This document shows, in pieces, positions 36,647 through 45,228 of a stretch of DNA of 64,000 bases. The DNA is taken from assembly GCF_009765165.1 (NCBI RefSeq), contig NZ_VLNU01000001.1, positions 62,001 through 126,000 on the forward strand, read 5' to 3'. The notes beneath the pieces are model-generated. The model worked only from the letters and a program-made list of their open reading frames with translations. It had not been told where the DNA came from and made no database searches. The translations under genes were made by a program, and so were the position numbers. Source of the DNA: Lysobacter panacisoli. GTDB lineage: Bacteria > Pseudomonadota > Gammaproteobacteria > Xanthomonadales > Xanthomonadaceae. Positions within the stretch are counted from its first letter, which is position 1. The number at the start of each line of letters is the position of its first letter.

Positions 36647-37942
36647 TTACTGGCGGATCGCTTCGTTGAACGAGAGCGACTGCTCGGTGTGCTGGGCGCG
36701 CTCGGCGATCCAGTCGATCACCTGCTCTTCCATCACGCGCGACTGCAGGCCGGACATCAGCTGGGCATCGTTGCGGTAGAGGTCGATGACCTGCTGCGGC
36801 TCTTCGTAGGTCGAGGCGATCAGGTTCATCGTCTCGGTCACGCGCTTGGGATCCAGGCGCAGTTCGTTGCGACGGGCGATCTCGCCCACCAGCAGACCGA
36901 CCAGCACGCGCTTGCGCGCGGCGTCCATGAAGGGCATGTGCGCATCGGACGGAATCTCGCCGACGGCGCGACCCTGGCGACGCGCGACATCGATGGCCTG
37001 CATCGCCATGCCGCGGGCTTCGTTCTCGACCAGCTTCGGCGGCATCTCGACGTGCGTGTAGGCAGCGATCAGCTGCTCGCCCACTTCGCGACGCAGACGG
37101 GTCATCAGCGCGCCCTTCAGTTCGCGCTCCAGGTTCGAGCGGATGTCGGCGCGGAACTGCTCGGCATCGCCACTGCGCACACCGAAGCTCTTGATGAAGG
37201 CCGCGTCCACTTCCGGCAGGACCGGCTCGGACACCTTGACGGCCTTCAGGCTCACGGCAACCGTGCGGCCCGCGAACTGCGGGATACGCCAGTCGGCCGG
37301 GAAATCGATGTTCGCGACCTTCTCCTCGCCGGCCTTCATGCCGACCAGGGCCGCTTCGATCGCCGGGAACATGGCGGCCGAACCCAGGATGGTGGTGCCG
37401 CGCTCCACGCCCTCGGCCGGCAGGCGGTCGTCGCCAACCTGCGACCAGGTCTCGATTTCGACGGCATCGCCCGTGGCGGCTTCGCGCTCGACCACGTTCC
37501 AGCCGCGGCGCTGCAGGCGCAGGTTCTCGATCATCGCGTCGATGTCGGCATCGGCGACTTCGGCGGTGTGGCGAACGACATTGAGCTTGGCGACGTCGAT
37601 GTCGCCGAAGTCCGGCACGACCTCGAAGGTGGCGACGTACGCCAGCTCTTCGCCGGTGGCCGGCACGATCTGCGGATTACCGGCGATCTGCAGCGATTCC
37701 TGGCGCACCGCATTGCTGAAGCCTTCGCGCAGCAGGCCGTCGAGGACCTCGGCGCGGACCTGCGCGCCGAAGCGCTGCTCGATCACCTTGGCCGGCACTT
37801 TGCCGGGACGGAAACCCTTGATCTTCGCGCCGCGCGAGATCTCGCGAAGACGGCCATCGACCTGGGCTTCAAGACGATCCGCCGGGAGGCTGAAAGTCAT
37901 GCGACGTTCGAGGTTGCCGAGCGATTCGACCGAAACTTGCAT
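36647..37942 (-). CDS. tig: Trigger factor (ribosome-associated chaperone)
   Basis: This 431-residue chaperone binds ribosomal protein L23 at the exit tunnel and has a PPIase domain. The ribosome-binding loop is [17 protein letters not shown] (N-terminal domain, residues about 43-59). The FKBP-like domain runs from about 150 to 240 and the helical C-terminal arms follow ([18 protein letters not shown]). Length matches the family (432 in E. coli). The ATG at 37942 ([15 protein letters not shown]) is the normal start. The order tig-clpP-clpX-lon-hupB is conserved. Confidence 0.97.
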   Translation of the reverse strand: MQVSVESLGNLERRMTFSLPADRLEAQVDGRLREISRGAKIKGFRPGKVPAKVIEQRFGAQVRAEVLDGLLREGFSNAVRQESLQIAGNPQIVPATGEELAYVATFEVVPDFGDIDVAKLNVVRHTAEVADADIDAMIENLRLQRRGWNVVEREAATGDAVEIETWSQVGDDRLPAEGVERGTTILGSAAMFPAIEAALVGMKAGEEKVANIDFPADWRIPQFAGRTVAVSLKAVKVSEPVLPEVDAAFIKSFGVRSGDAEQFRADIRSNLERELKGALMTRLRREVGEQLIAAYTHVEMPPKLVENEARGMAMQAIDVARRQGRAVGEIPSDAHMPFMDAARKRVLVGLLVGEIARRNELRLDPKRVTETMNLIASTYEEPQQVIDLYRNDAQLMSGLQSRVMEEQVIDWIAERAQHTEQSLSFNEAIRQ

Positions 37943-38179
37943 ATCCACTCCTGCCACCGCAGCACCCCGGCCACGGCACGATGTTGATGATCCTGTCCGA
38001 CCGCGGCCCGAGACCTGCTCGCCGACCAGCGGAACGCAGTAGTTTCGCCGATTACGCAGCCATCCGCCAGCGTGGGAAAGGCCCAAAGGATGGGCGCGGG
38101 GCCTAGGGCGGGAATGTGGGGCGTAGCCCGCCCGCGCCGCACATTCGAGGCGACCCCGACCTGGCCGCCGCCCCGCGAG

Positions 38180-38264
38180 TGGTGCGAAAGGCGGGACTCG
38201 AACCCGCACGCCTTGCGGCACTGGAACCTAAATCCAGGGCGTCTACCAATTCCGCCACTTTCGC
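38180..38264 (-). tRNA. tRNA-Leu(TAG)
   Basis: An 85-nt class II tRNA with GCGAAAG acceptor, anticodon TAG (CTGGATTTAGGTTCCAG), long variable arm, TTCGAGT T-loop and encoded CCA. Last of the five-tRNA group upstream of tig. Confidence 0.97.
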
Positions 38265-38355
38265 ATCGCGATGGAAACGCATCGCGGCGGCATTCTAGGC
38301 CGGCGAGCGCGCAAAAGAAAAAAGCACCTGGCTTTCGCACAGGTGCTTTCCGGAT

Positions 38356-38431
38356 TGGTGGGCCGTCAAGGATTCGAACCTTGGACCTATTGATTAAGAG
38401 TCAACTGCTCTACCAACTGAGCTAACGGCCC
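38356..38431 (-). tRNA. tRNA-Lys(CTT)
   Basis: A 76-nt tRNA with GGGCCGT acceptor, anticodon CTT (GTTGACTCTTAATCAAT), TTCGAAT T-loop and encoded CCA. Confidence 0.97.
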
Positions 38432-38483
38432 GGAACAACTAGAAGCGAAACTATAACAACAAAAACGCGTTTCGCCAACAATC

Positions 38484-38561
38484 TGGGGTGGCTGAGGGGA
38501 CTCGAACCCCCGACATCTGGAATCACAATCCAGTACTCTAACCAACTGAGCTACAGCCACC
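38484..38561 (-). tRNA. tRNA-His(GTG)
   Basis: A 78-nt tRNA counting the encoded extra 5' G (G-1) that pairs with the C73 discriminator, a tRNA-His hallmark. Anticodon GTG (CTGGATTGTGATTCCAG), encoded CCA. Confidence 0.97.
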
Positions 38562-38588
38562 ATAAAACGCAAAAACACAACGCAAACT

Positions 38589-38665
38589 TGGCGCGCCCGG
38601 CGGGACTCGAACCCACAACCACCGGCTTAGAAGGCCGGTGCTCTATCCGGTTGAGCTACGGGCGC
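38589..38665 (-). tRNA. tRNA-Arg(TCT)
   Basis: A 77-nt tRNA with GCGCCCG acceptor, anticodon TCT (CCGGCCTTCTAAGCCGG), TTCGAGT T-loop and encoded CCA. Confidence 0.97.
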
Positions 38666-38728
38666 CAGCCTTGCATCTTAACTGACGCCGCTGCCGCACC
38701 GTGGTTCAACCTGCTGCAGCGATCCGGA

Positions 38729-38805
38729 TGGTCGGGGCAGAGGGATTCGAACCCACGACATCCAGCTCCCAAAGCTGGCGCTCTACCAGGCTGAGCTATA
38801 CCCCG
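38729..38805 (-). tRNA. tRNA-Pro(TGG)
   Basis: A 77-nt tRNA with CGGGGTA acceptor, anticodon TGG (CCAGCTTTGGGAGCTGG), TTCGAAT T-loop and encoded CCA. First gene of the tRNA cluster. Confidence 0.97.
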
Positions 38806-38848
38806 AAGCCGGGACTTCCGTTGCGCGCCAACGCCGCGAAAGGCCGAC

Positions 38849-38878
38849 TAGTTTGGTGGCAGCGGCGACGCCTGTCAA
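38849..38878 (-). promoter_or_regulatory. Sigma-70-like promoter for the tRNA cluster
   Basis: On the minus strand a perfect TTGACA is followed after 18 bp by AAACTA. It lies about 45 nt before tRNA-Pro. Confidence 0.5.
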
Positions 38879-38950
38879 CGAGGCCTTGCGAAGGGACGCC
38901 GTGTATCCTCGTCCCGTTCACAAACCAACGCATGGACCAGGGGAGAACGC

Positions 38951-39709
38951 ATGCGCAGCGGCAATCCGGCACTCAAGGAATCCACCTTTCTCGATCTCGC
39001 CAGCGGCACCGTCGTGCGCCGCGACAGCGACGCGATGACGCTTTCGGGCACGGTCAACAAGACCGGCCTGCTGCTGTTGCTGAGCGTCATCACCGCCGCC
39101 TTCGCCTGGAGCCAGATCAGCTTCACCGCCGAAGGTGCGGTCGGCGCAGGGCCTTACCTGCTGGGCGGTGCGATCGGCGGCCTCGTGCTGGCGATGGTCA
39201 CCATCTTCAAGAAGGAATGGTCGCCCGTGACCGCGCCGATGTATGCGCTGGTGGAAGGCTTCTTCCTCGGCGCGATCTCGGCCATCTACAACCATCGCTT
39301 CGAAGGCATCGTGCTGCAGGCGGTGATGCTGACCTTCGGCACGCTGTTCGCGCTGCTGTTCGCGTACCGCTCCGGCCTGATCAAGGCGACCGAGAACTTC
39401 AAGCTTGGCGTGGTGGCCGCCACCGGCGGCATCGCCCTGCTCTACCTGGTGACGATGGGACTGGGGCTGTTCGGCATCCGCATGCCGTACATCCATGAGT
39501 CCGGCCTGATCGGTATCGGCTTCAGCCTGTTCGTGGTGGTGATCGCCGCGCTCAACCTGGTGCTGGACTTCGACTTCATCGAGAGCGGCGTCGAGCAGAA
39601 CGCGCCGAAGTACATGGAGTGGTACGGCGCCTTCGGCCTGATGGTCACGCTGGTGTGGCTGTACATCGAGTTCCTGCGCCTGCTGTCGAAGCTGCAGTCG
39701 CGCAACTGA
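38951..39709 (+). CDS. Bax inhibitor-1/YccA family membrane protein
   Basis: This 252-residue protein has seven hydrophobic segments between about residues 38 and 245. It carries the family signature TAPMYALVEGFFLGAISAIYN and a polar C-terminal TM region with DFDFIESG. The family (Pfam Bax1-I; YbhL/YccA) includes putative ion-leak and stress proteins, and YccA modulates FtsH. The 40-residue cytosolic N-terminus (MRSGNPALKESTFLDLASG) is typical of the DUF1625 subgroup. A terminator follows its stop. It is divergent from the tRNA cluster. Confidence 0.9.
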   Translation: MRSGNPALKESTFLDLASGTVVRRDSDAMTLSGTVNKTGLLLLLSVITAAFAWSQISFTAEGAVGAGPYLLGGAIGGLVLAMVTIFKKEWSPVTAPMYALVEGFFLGAISAIYNHRFEGIVLQAVMLTFGTLFALLFAYRSGLIKATENFKLGVVAATGGIALLYLVTMGLGLFGIRMPYIHESGLIGIGFSLFVVVIAALNLVLDFDFIESGVEQNAPKYMEWYGAFGLMVTLVWLYIEFLRLLSKLQSRN

Positions 39710-39732
39710 CGATCTGTCGTCGGCAAGAACGC

Positions 39733-39766
39733 GAAGGGCGCGGAGCGATCCGCGCCCTTCTTTTTT
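39733..39766. terminator. Terminator between the Bax-inhibitor and NhaC genes
   Basis: A 12-bp stem (GAAGGGCGCGGA / TCCGCGCCCTTC) with a GCGA loop and a T6 run. It lies between convergent genes. Confidence 0.9.
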
Positions 39767-39775
39767 GCACGGATT

Positions 39776-41101
39776 TCAGGATGCCGCGGGATGCGTCGCC
39801 GTCTTGCGCGACGGCCACAGCATCGCCGCGATGGTGATCGCGCCCAGCAGCCAGCTGTAGTGCACGCTGCCGGCCAGCGCCAGTGGCGACACCGCGCCGA
39901 GCGACGCCGCCAGCAGGATCTGCGCGCCGTATGGCAGCACGCCCTGGGTGACGCAGGCGAAGATGTCGAGCACGCTCGCCGCGCGTGCCGGCGGTACGCC
40001 GTGTTGCTGGGCGATGTCGCGCGCGAGTCCGCCGCTGATCAGGATCGCGACCGTGTTGTTGGCGGTGAACACATCGGTCGCCGCCGACAGCGTGGCGATG
40101 CTGACCTCGCCCGCGCGCCGACTGCGGTGCCCGCGCGCGAAGCGGCCGATCACCGTCGCCAGCCACGCCAATCCACCCGTCGCCTTCATCAGCGCACCGA
40201 GGCCGCCGACCAGCAGCGACAGCAGGGTGATCTCGACCATGCTCTCGAAGCCTTCCCAGATGTGCGTGGCGTACGCGGCGACGCCGAATTCGTCGGCGAA
40301 GAACGCGCCGAACAGGCCGGCGATCACCAGCCCCAGGCTGAGCACGATGATCACGTCCACGCCGGCCATCGCCAGGCCGAGCACGATCACGTACGGCACG
40401 ATCAGCCACGGCGACACCGGATCGAGGTTCTGCACCGGCGCGGTTTCGCCGAGGAAGCCCAGCAGCACGACCGTCAGCAGCGCGGCAGGCAGCGCCAGCT
40501 TGAGGTTCTCGCGGAATTTCTCGCGCATGGTGCAGCCCTGCGTGCGGCTGGCGACGATGGCGGTATCGGAGATCACCGACAGGTTGTCGCCGAAGGTCGC
40601 GCCGCCGATCACCGCGCCGAGCACCAGCGCGCGATCCAGTCCCGACGCATCCGACACGCCCAGCGCGATCGGCGCGACCGCGGCGATCGTGCCCATCGAC
40701 GTGCCCAGCGACAGCGAGATGAAACCGGCGACGACGAACAGGCCCGGCAACAGCAGCGCCGGATGCACATGGCCGATGCCGAGCGCGACGATCGCGTCGA
40801 CTGCGCCGATGGCCTTGGATACCTCCACGAAACCACCGGCCAGCAGGAAGATCAGGCACATCAGCACCACGTTGTGGTCGCCCATGCCCGACAGCAGCGT
40901 CTCCAGCGGCTTGAGCCCGCGCCGCCATGCGATGAACGCCGCCAGCGCCAGCGCCGGCAGGATCGCCACCGGCGCACGCAGCTGGTAGAAGCCCATCGCC
41001 TCGCCGTGGGTCGTGAAGTACAGGCCCGCTCCGAAGAACAGCGCCAGGAACACGAGCAGCGGCGCCAGCGCGACGGCGCTCGGGCGGACCGGTTGATTCA
41101 T
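39776..41101 (-). CDS. nhaC: NhaC family Na+/H+ antiporter
   Basis: This 441-residue inner-membrane transporter has about 11-12 TM helices. Typical motifs are GTSMGTIAAVAPIALGVSDA, GATFGDNLSVISDTAIVAS (with polar/acidic residues likely in the ion path) and ATDVFTANNTVAILISG. The NhaC family exchanges sodium (sometimes amino acids such as malate/lactate or tyrosine) against protons. The ATG at 41101 gives MNQPVRPSAVAL. It is downstream of isocitrate dehydrogenase in the same direction, 175 nt away, with a hairpin between them. Confidence 0.88.
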   Translation of the reverse strand: MNQPVRPSAVALAPLLVFLALFFGAGLYFTTHGEAMGFYQLRAPVAILPALALAAFIAWRRGLKPLETLLSGMGDHNVVLMCLIFLLAGGFVEVSKAIGAVDAIVALGIGHVHPALLLPGLFVVAGFISLSLGTSMGTIAAVAPIALGVSDASGLDRALVLGAVIGGATFGDNLSVISDTAIVASRTQGCTMREKFRENLKLALPAALLTVVLLGFLGETAPVQNLDPVSPWLIVPYVIVLGLAMAGVDVIIVLSLGLVIAGLFGAFFADEFGVAAYATHIWEGFESMVEITLLSLLVGGLGALMKATGGLAWLATVIGRFARGHRSRRAGEVSIATLSAATDVFTANNTVAILISGGLARDIAQQHGVPPARAASVLDIFACVTQGVLPYGAQILLAASLGAVSPLALAGSVHYSWLLGAITIAAMLWPSRKTATHPAAS

Positions 41102-41231
41102 CTCTTCATCCGAATGAAATAAAAGCGGGCGAATTCTGACGGCCGCCCCGCCGCGTGTCGAGTCCACGGGCGGAACACAGGGCGAGCATGCACGGGCCCA
41201 GTCTCAGCGCGATGCCAGCCCGCAAACGCAA

Positions 41232-41253
41232 CGGGGCGCCCGTGGGCGCCCCG
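41232..41253 (-). terminator. Hairpin behind isocitrate dehydrogenase
   Basis: A 10-bp GC stem (CGGGGCGCCC / GGGCGCCCCG) with a 2-base centre, 24 nt past the gene stop. The following T run on the minus strand is weak (TTGCGTTTG). Confidence 0.6.
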
Positions 41254-41276
41254 TCGGTCGATCCATGCGGGATGGA

Positions 41277-42284
41277 TCAGATGCGGCTGGCGATCGCTCG
41301 CGCGAACGACATGGTGTTGCCGGTACCGCCCAGATCCGGGGTCAGCGAATCCTTGGCCTCGAGCGTGGCGACGATCGCCGCGCGCAGGCGCTCGGCCTTC
41401 TCGCACTCGCCCAGGTGGTCGAGCATCTGCGCCGCGCCCAGCAGCAACGCGCACGGATTGGCCTTGCCCTGGCCGGCGATGTCCGGCGCGGTGCCGTGCA
41501 CGGCTTCGAAGATCGCCGCGTCGACGCCGATGTTGGCACCCGGCGCCAGGCCCAGACCGCCGACGAGGCCAGCGCACAGGTCGGAGATGATGTCGCCGAA
41601 CAGGTTGGTGGTGACGATGATGTCGAACTGCTCCGGACGCATCACCAGCTGCATGCAGGTGTTGTCCACGATCATCTCGTTGCACTCGATGTCCGGGTAC
41701 TCGGCCGCGACCGCGCGCGCGGTCTTGAGGAACAGGCCCGAGGTGGACTTGAGGATGTTGGCCTTGTGCACGACCGTGACCTTCTTGCGGCCGGTCTTGC
41801 GCGCCAGCTCGAAGGCGTAGCGCACGATGCGCTCGGAACCGCGACGGGTCACCTTCTGCGTCAACAGGGCGGTTTCGCCATCTTCCGACAGCGACTGGCC
41901 TTCACCGATGTACGCGCCTTCGGTGTTCTCGCGGACCGTGATCAGGTCCACGCCGTCGGCGAAGCGCGACTTGGTGTTCGGGAACGACTTGGCCGGACGC
42001 ACGTTGGCGTACAGGTCGAAGCGCTTGCGCAACTCGACGTTGATCGAGGAGAAGCCTTCGCCGACCGGCGTGGTCAGCGGCGACTTCAGCGCAATGCGGT
42101 TCTTGCGGATCGAGTCCAGGGTGGCCTGCGGCAGCAGTTCACCGTGCTTCTCAAGCGCGACCAGGCCGGCATCGGCGTATTCGTACTGCAACCCGAGGTT
42201 CATCGAGTCGAGCACGTGCAGGGTGGCGTCCATGATTTCCGGGCCGATGCCGTCGCCACGGATGACCGTAATCGTCTGCGTCAT
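41277..42284 (-). CDS. icd: Isocitrate dehydrogenase, NAD+-type
   Basis: This 335-residue TCA-cycle enzyme oxidises isocitrate to 2-oxoglutarate. Substrate residues are Ser80, Asn82, Arg86 (SSINVELR), Arg96, Tyr125 and Lys174. Metal-binding Asp231/Asp235 (LFGDIISD) are present. In the cofactor site the E. coli NADP residues Lys344, Tyr345 and Val351 are replaced by Asp268, Ile269 and Ala275 (HGTAPDIAGQGKANP), the pattern of NAD-dependent enzymes. It is about 80 residues shorter than E. coli Icd. The ATG at 42284 starts MTQTITVIRGDGIGPE. A homoisocitrate or isopropylmalate role is less likely. Confidence 0.93.
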   Translation of the reverse strand: MTQTITVIRGDGIGPEIMDATLHVLDSMNLGLQYEYADAGLVALEKHGELLPQATLDSIRKNRIALKSPLTTPVGEGFSSINVELRKRFDLYANVRPAKSFPNTKSRFADGVDLITVRENTEGAYIGEGQSLSEDGETALLTQKVTRRGSERIVRYAFELARKTGRKKVTVVHKANILKSTSGLFLKTARAVAAEYPDIECNEMIVDNTCMQLVMRPEQFDIIVTTNLFGDIISDLCAGLVGGLGLAPGANIGVDAAIFEAVHGTAPDIAGQGKANPCALLLGAAQMLDHLGECEKAERLRAAIVATLEAKDSLTPDLGGTGNTMSFARAIASRI

Positions 42285-42464
42285 AGGGGATCTTCTTCTT
42301 CCAGCTGAGGGCGCGCTGCGGTACGGCGCCGGATGGTTAGCTGGAGAATTATGCCGGAAGCGGCCCGCCCCTGCAGGCGTGGGACCACCGGACTTTGGTC
42401 GCAAGCCCGCCGTAGCGGGCTTTGCGGGGCCGGAAGGCCTCTGCGGGCGGGTCGCCGGAGCGAT

Positions 42465-42854
42465 TCAGCCGTGGTCGTGGCCGGCGGGGGCCTCGGCCTC
42501 GCCCTGCTCCAGCTTGTCGAGGAAGTCCACGGCGCGGCGCAGGTGCGGGATCACGATCGAACCGCCGACCACCAGGCCGACCGAGAACGCCTCGAACATC
42601 TCGTCGCGATTGACGCCCGCTTCCTTGCACTGGGCGACGTGGTAGCTGATGCAGTCGTCGCAGCGCAGGACCATCGAGGCGACCAGGCCCAGCAGCTCCT
42701 TGGTCTTCACGTCGAGCGCGCCGGCCTGGTAGGTCTGCGTATCCAGCGCGAAGAAACGGCGCACGACCTGGTTGGGCTCGGCGAGGATGCGCTCGTTCAT
42801 GCGCTTGCGGAAGGCGGTGAATTCGGCGACGCGGTCGTTGGTGTCGTTGCTCAT
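42465..42854 (-). CDS. Carboxymuconolactone decarboxylase/AhpD-like family protein
   Basis: This 129-residue all-helical protein has the AhpD-type redox motif Cys65-x2-Cys68-x3-His72 (VLRCDDCISYH) with Glu53 upstream, so a peroxidase-reducing or thiol-disulfide role is more likely than decarboxylation. The C-terminus is His-rich (AGHDHG). It lies 92 nt downstream of a glutaredoxin gene in the same direction, which fits a shared redox function. Substrate is unknown. Confidence 0.88.
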   Translation of the reverse strand: MSNDTNDRVAEFTAFRKRMNERILAEPNQVVRRFFALDTQTYQAGALDVKTKELLGLVASMVLRCDDCISYHVAQCKEAGVNRDEMFEAFSVGLVVGGSIVIPHLRRAVDFLDKLEQGEAEAPAGHDHG

Positions 42855-42946
42855 CGGAAGCCTGTGGGAGAAGAAGTCGTGTCCGGCCGTCGATCGAGGC
42901 CGGACGTTCGCGGGGCGCCAGTGTCGCGCAGCCCGCCGCGTGGCGC

Positions 42947-43246
42947 CTAGTTCGCGGGCGCGAGCAGCGGTTCCAGCCCGCCGGCGCGATGCAGCGCGAT
43001 CATGTCGTCGTAGCCGCCGACATGAGTGCCGTCGATGAAGATCTGCGGGACGCTGGTGCGGCGCGCGAGGGCGACCATCTTTTCGCGCTCGCCCGGGTCC
43101 AGGTCGATCCGGATCTCCTTCCACGTCTGGCCCTTGCTGCGCAGGAAGTTCTTGGCGGCAAGGCAATACGGACAGACGGCGGTGGTATAGATGAGGATCT
43201 CGGGCGCCGGGGACGTGCCCTGCCCGGTCGCTTGGGTCGTGCTCAA
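42947..43246 (-). CDS. grxC: Glutaredoxin 3
   Basis: This 99-residue dithiol glutaredoxin has active site Cys25-Pro-Tyr-Cys28 (YTTAVCPYCLAAKNFL), the cis-Pro loop TSVPQIFIDGTHVGGYDD and the GGLEPLL end. The likely start is TTG at 43246, which has a strong AGGAGA ribosome site 6 nt upstream. No in-frame ATG gives a sensible N-terminus; the frame remains open to 43435 without conserved sequence. It uses glutathione to reduce disulfides in the cytosol. Confidence 0.93.
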   Translation of the reverse strand: MSTTQATGQGTSPAPEILIYTTAVCPYCLAAKNFLRSKGQTWKEIRIDLDPGEREKMVALARRTSVPQIFIDGTHVGGYDDMIALHRAGGLEPLLAPAN

Positions 43247-43469
43247 GATGGTTCTCCTGCATGAACTCGTGGATGCGGCTGTGGTCGAATATGGGCCCGG
43301 CCCGGAGTCATTTCCACCCCGCGCGCGGAACACTGCCGTAACGTGGATGCGCGCAGCATCGCGAGCGGGAGGGTTAACGGCCGATTCATCCCGGCCCAGC
43401 GGCGCGACCGCATCCTGCGGAGACGCCGCTTCCAATCAGCACCAGTCGGCACCTAGAGGGACCTGTCAC
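43247..43469. other. Divergent promoter region between grxC and bepA
   Basis: 223 bases with no convincing gene. It must hold promoters for both directions, but I cannot assign clear hexamers. A GAGGG ribosome site for bepA is at 43456-43460. Confidence 0.5.
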
Positions 43470-45122
43470 TTGCGTCGCATCGCCCTGCTCACCGCCGCGT
43501 TGACCCTTGCCATCGCCAGCGTGTGCGCGCCGGCGCAGGAAGCGAACCTGCCCGACATCGGCTCGTCCGCGGGCGAGCTGCTCACGCCGCGGCAGCAGCA
43601 GGAATACGGCGCGATGATGCTGGCGCAGCTGCGCCACTACGACTACCTGCTCGAAGACCCGCTGATCGACAGCTGGCTCGACACGCTCGGCACGCGGCTG
43701 GCGGCCAACAGCGACAAGCCGCGCCAGCCCTTCACCTTCTTCATGCTGCGCGAGCGCCAGATCAATGCGTTCGCGACGCTCGGCGGCTACATCGGCGTGA
43801 ACTCCGGCCTGATCCTCGCCGCCGATCGCGAGGACGAAGTGGCCGGCGTGCTCTCGCACGAAATCGCCCACGTCACCCAGCAGCACGTGCTGCGCGGCGC
43901 CGAACGCGCGCAGCGCGACCAGCTGCCGATCCTGCTGGCGATGCTCGGCGCGATCGTCGCGGCGCAGGCGTCCAACAGCAATTCGTCCGACGACGCGGCG
44001 CAGGCGGCGATGGCCGGCGCGATGGGCCTGATGCAGCAGCGCCAGATCAACTACACCCGTTCCAACGAATCCGAGGCGGACCGGCTGGGCATCCAGACCC
44101 TGGCGCGCAGCGACTACGACCCGGAGGCGATGGCCGACTTCTTCACGATCATGCAGGCACGTTCGCGCAGCAATGGCGCGAACTACTGGGGCGAATCGCC
44201 GGACTGGCTGATGACCCACCCGGTCACCATCACCCGCATCACCGAGGCGAAGGACCGCGCCGCGCGCATCCGCCGCGAGCGCGGCACGTCCGAGGTGTGC
44301 GTGCGCGATCCGGACGGTCCTGCGCAGTGCGCACAGGAAAGTGCACCACGCCCGCAGTTGCCCAACGACGGCACGGTCAATCCATTGCTGCCGCCCAACC
44401 TGTCGGCGAACCTCGGCGAAGCGGCCAGTGGTGCCGGCGGAACCGGTCGCTTCGACTACGCGCGCGAACGCCTGCGCGTGCTCAGCGCCAACACGCCAAG
44501 CGAAGCCATTCGCGAATACGAGCGCATGGGCAACGAATCCCGTCGCAGCGACGCCCAGCGCTACGGACTGGCGTTTGCCAAGCTGCGCGCCAATCAGCCC
44601 GCGGCCGCCGCGACCGACCTCGCCCCGCTGCTGGCACGCCATCCCGGCGACCAGTGGCTGACTCTCGCCCTGGCCGAGGCCGAAGCGCTCAGCGGCAAGA
44701 GCGCCTCCGCCGACGCGCGCTTCGAGGGCATGCTGCGCCAGACACCGAACAACCGTGCCGTGGTCCTGACCTACGCCGACGTCCTGTCGCATCGCGATTC
44801 GGTCGAGGCCGGCAAGCGCGCGCAGGCGATCCTGCGTCCGCTGCTGGGCAGCTCGGGCAGCGATGCGGTGTTCCAGCGCGTGTTCGCACGGGCCTGCGAG
44901 ATGGCCGGCGACACCGTCCGCGCGGGCGAGGCGTATGCCGAGGCGGCTTACCTGAACGGGCGCGCGGAACAGGCGCTGGTCCAGCTGAACACCCTCAAGC
45001 GCCGCCAGGACCTGGACTACTACGCCCGCGCCCGCATCGAGGCCCGGATCGCGGCGATCACGCCGATGGTGTTGGAGCTCAAGCGCCAGGGCATCCGCGA
45101 CGACGATCTGCGTCGCCAGTAA
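43470..45122 (+). CDS. bepA: BepA-like periplasmic M48 metalloprotease with TPR domain
   Basis: This 550-residue protein matches BepA/YfgC, which promotes LptD maturation and degrades misassembled outer-membrane proteins. The start is TTG at 43470, giving a signal peptide (MRRIALLTAALTLAIASVCA). The zinc motif is His130-Glu-x2-His134 (LSHEIAHVTQQH), with the third ligand Glu in NESEADRLG. A TPR-like helical region fills residues about 330-550. An insert of about 60 residues (280-340, PRPQLPNDGTVNPLLPPNLS) links the two. No in-frame ATG gives a signal peptide. Confidence 0.92.
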   Translation: MRRIALLTAALTLAIASVCAPAQEANLPDIGSSAGELLTPRQQQEYGAMMLAQLRHYDYLLEDPLIDSWLDTLGTRLAANSDKPRQPFTFFMLRERQINAFATLGGYIGVNSGLILAADREDEVAGVLSHEIAHVTQQHVLRGAERAQRDQLPILLAMLGAIVAAQASNSNSSDDAAQAAMAGAMGLMQQRQINYTRSNESEADRLGIQTLARSDYDPEAMADFFTIMQARSRSNGANYWGESPDWLMTHPVTITRITEAKDRAARIRRERGTSEVCVRDPDGPAQCAQESAPRPQLPNDGTVNPLLPPNLSANLGEAASGAGGTGRFDYARERLRVLSANTPSEAIREYERMGNESRRSDAQRYGLAFAKLRANQPAAAATDLAPLLARHPGDQWLTLALAEAEALSGKSASADARFEGMLRQTPNNRAVVLTYADVLSHRDSVEAGKRAQAILRPLLGSSGSDAVFQRVFARACEMAGDTVRAGEAYAEAAYLNGRAEQALVQLNTLKRRQDLDYYARARIEARIAAITPMVLELKRQGIRDDDLRRQ

Positions 45123-45147
45123 CGCCCTCTCGAGGGCCGGGATGACG

Positions 45148-45165
45148 GTGTCATGCGCCCGTCAT
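45148..45165 (+). promoter_or_regulatory. Pho-box-like operator before phoB
   Basis: Two 7-bp direct repeats, GTGTCAT and CCGTCAT, separated by 4 bp, i.e. 11-bp spacing as in the consensus CTGTCAT-N4-CTGTCAT. They lie 64 nt before the phoB start, consistent with PhoB autoregulation. A TAGTGT hexamer at 45173 could be the -10 box. Confidence 0.65.
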
Positions 45166-45228
45166 AAAACGGTAGTGTACTGACGCGGCTTCGAAAGGCC
45201 CCTCAAGTACGAATCCCCCGGTGACCGC

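Noticed and set aside
43247..43435. An N-terminal extension of glutaredoxin to 43435
   Set aside because: The extension is not conserved and overlaps the bepA promoter region; a strong ribosome site supports the TTG at 43246.
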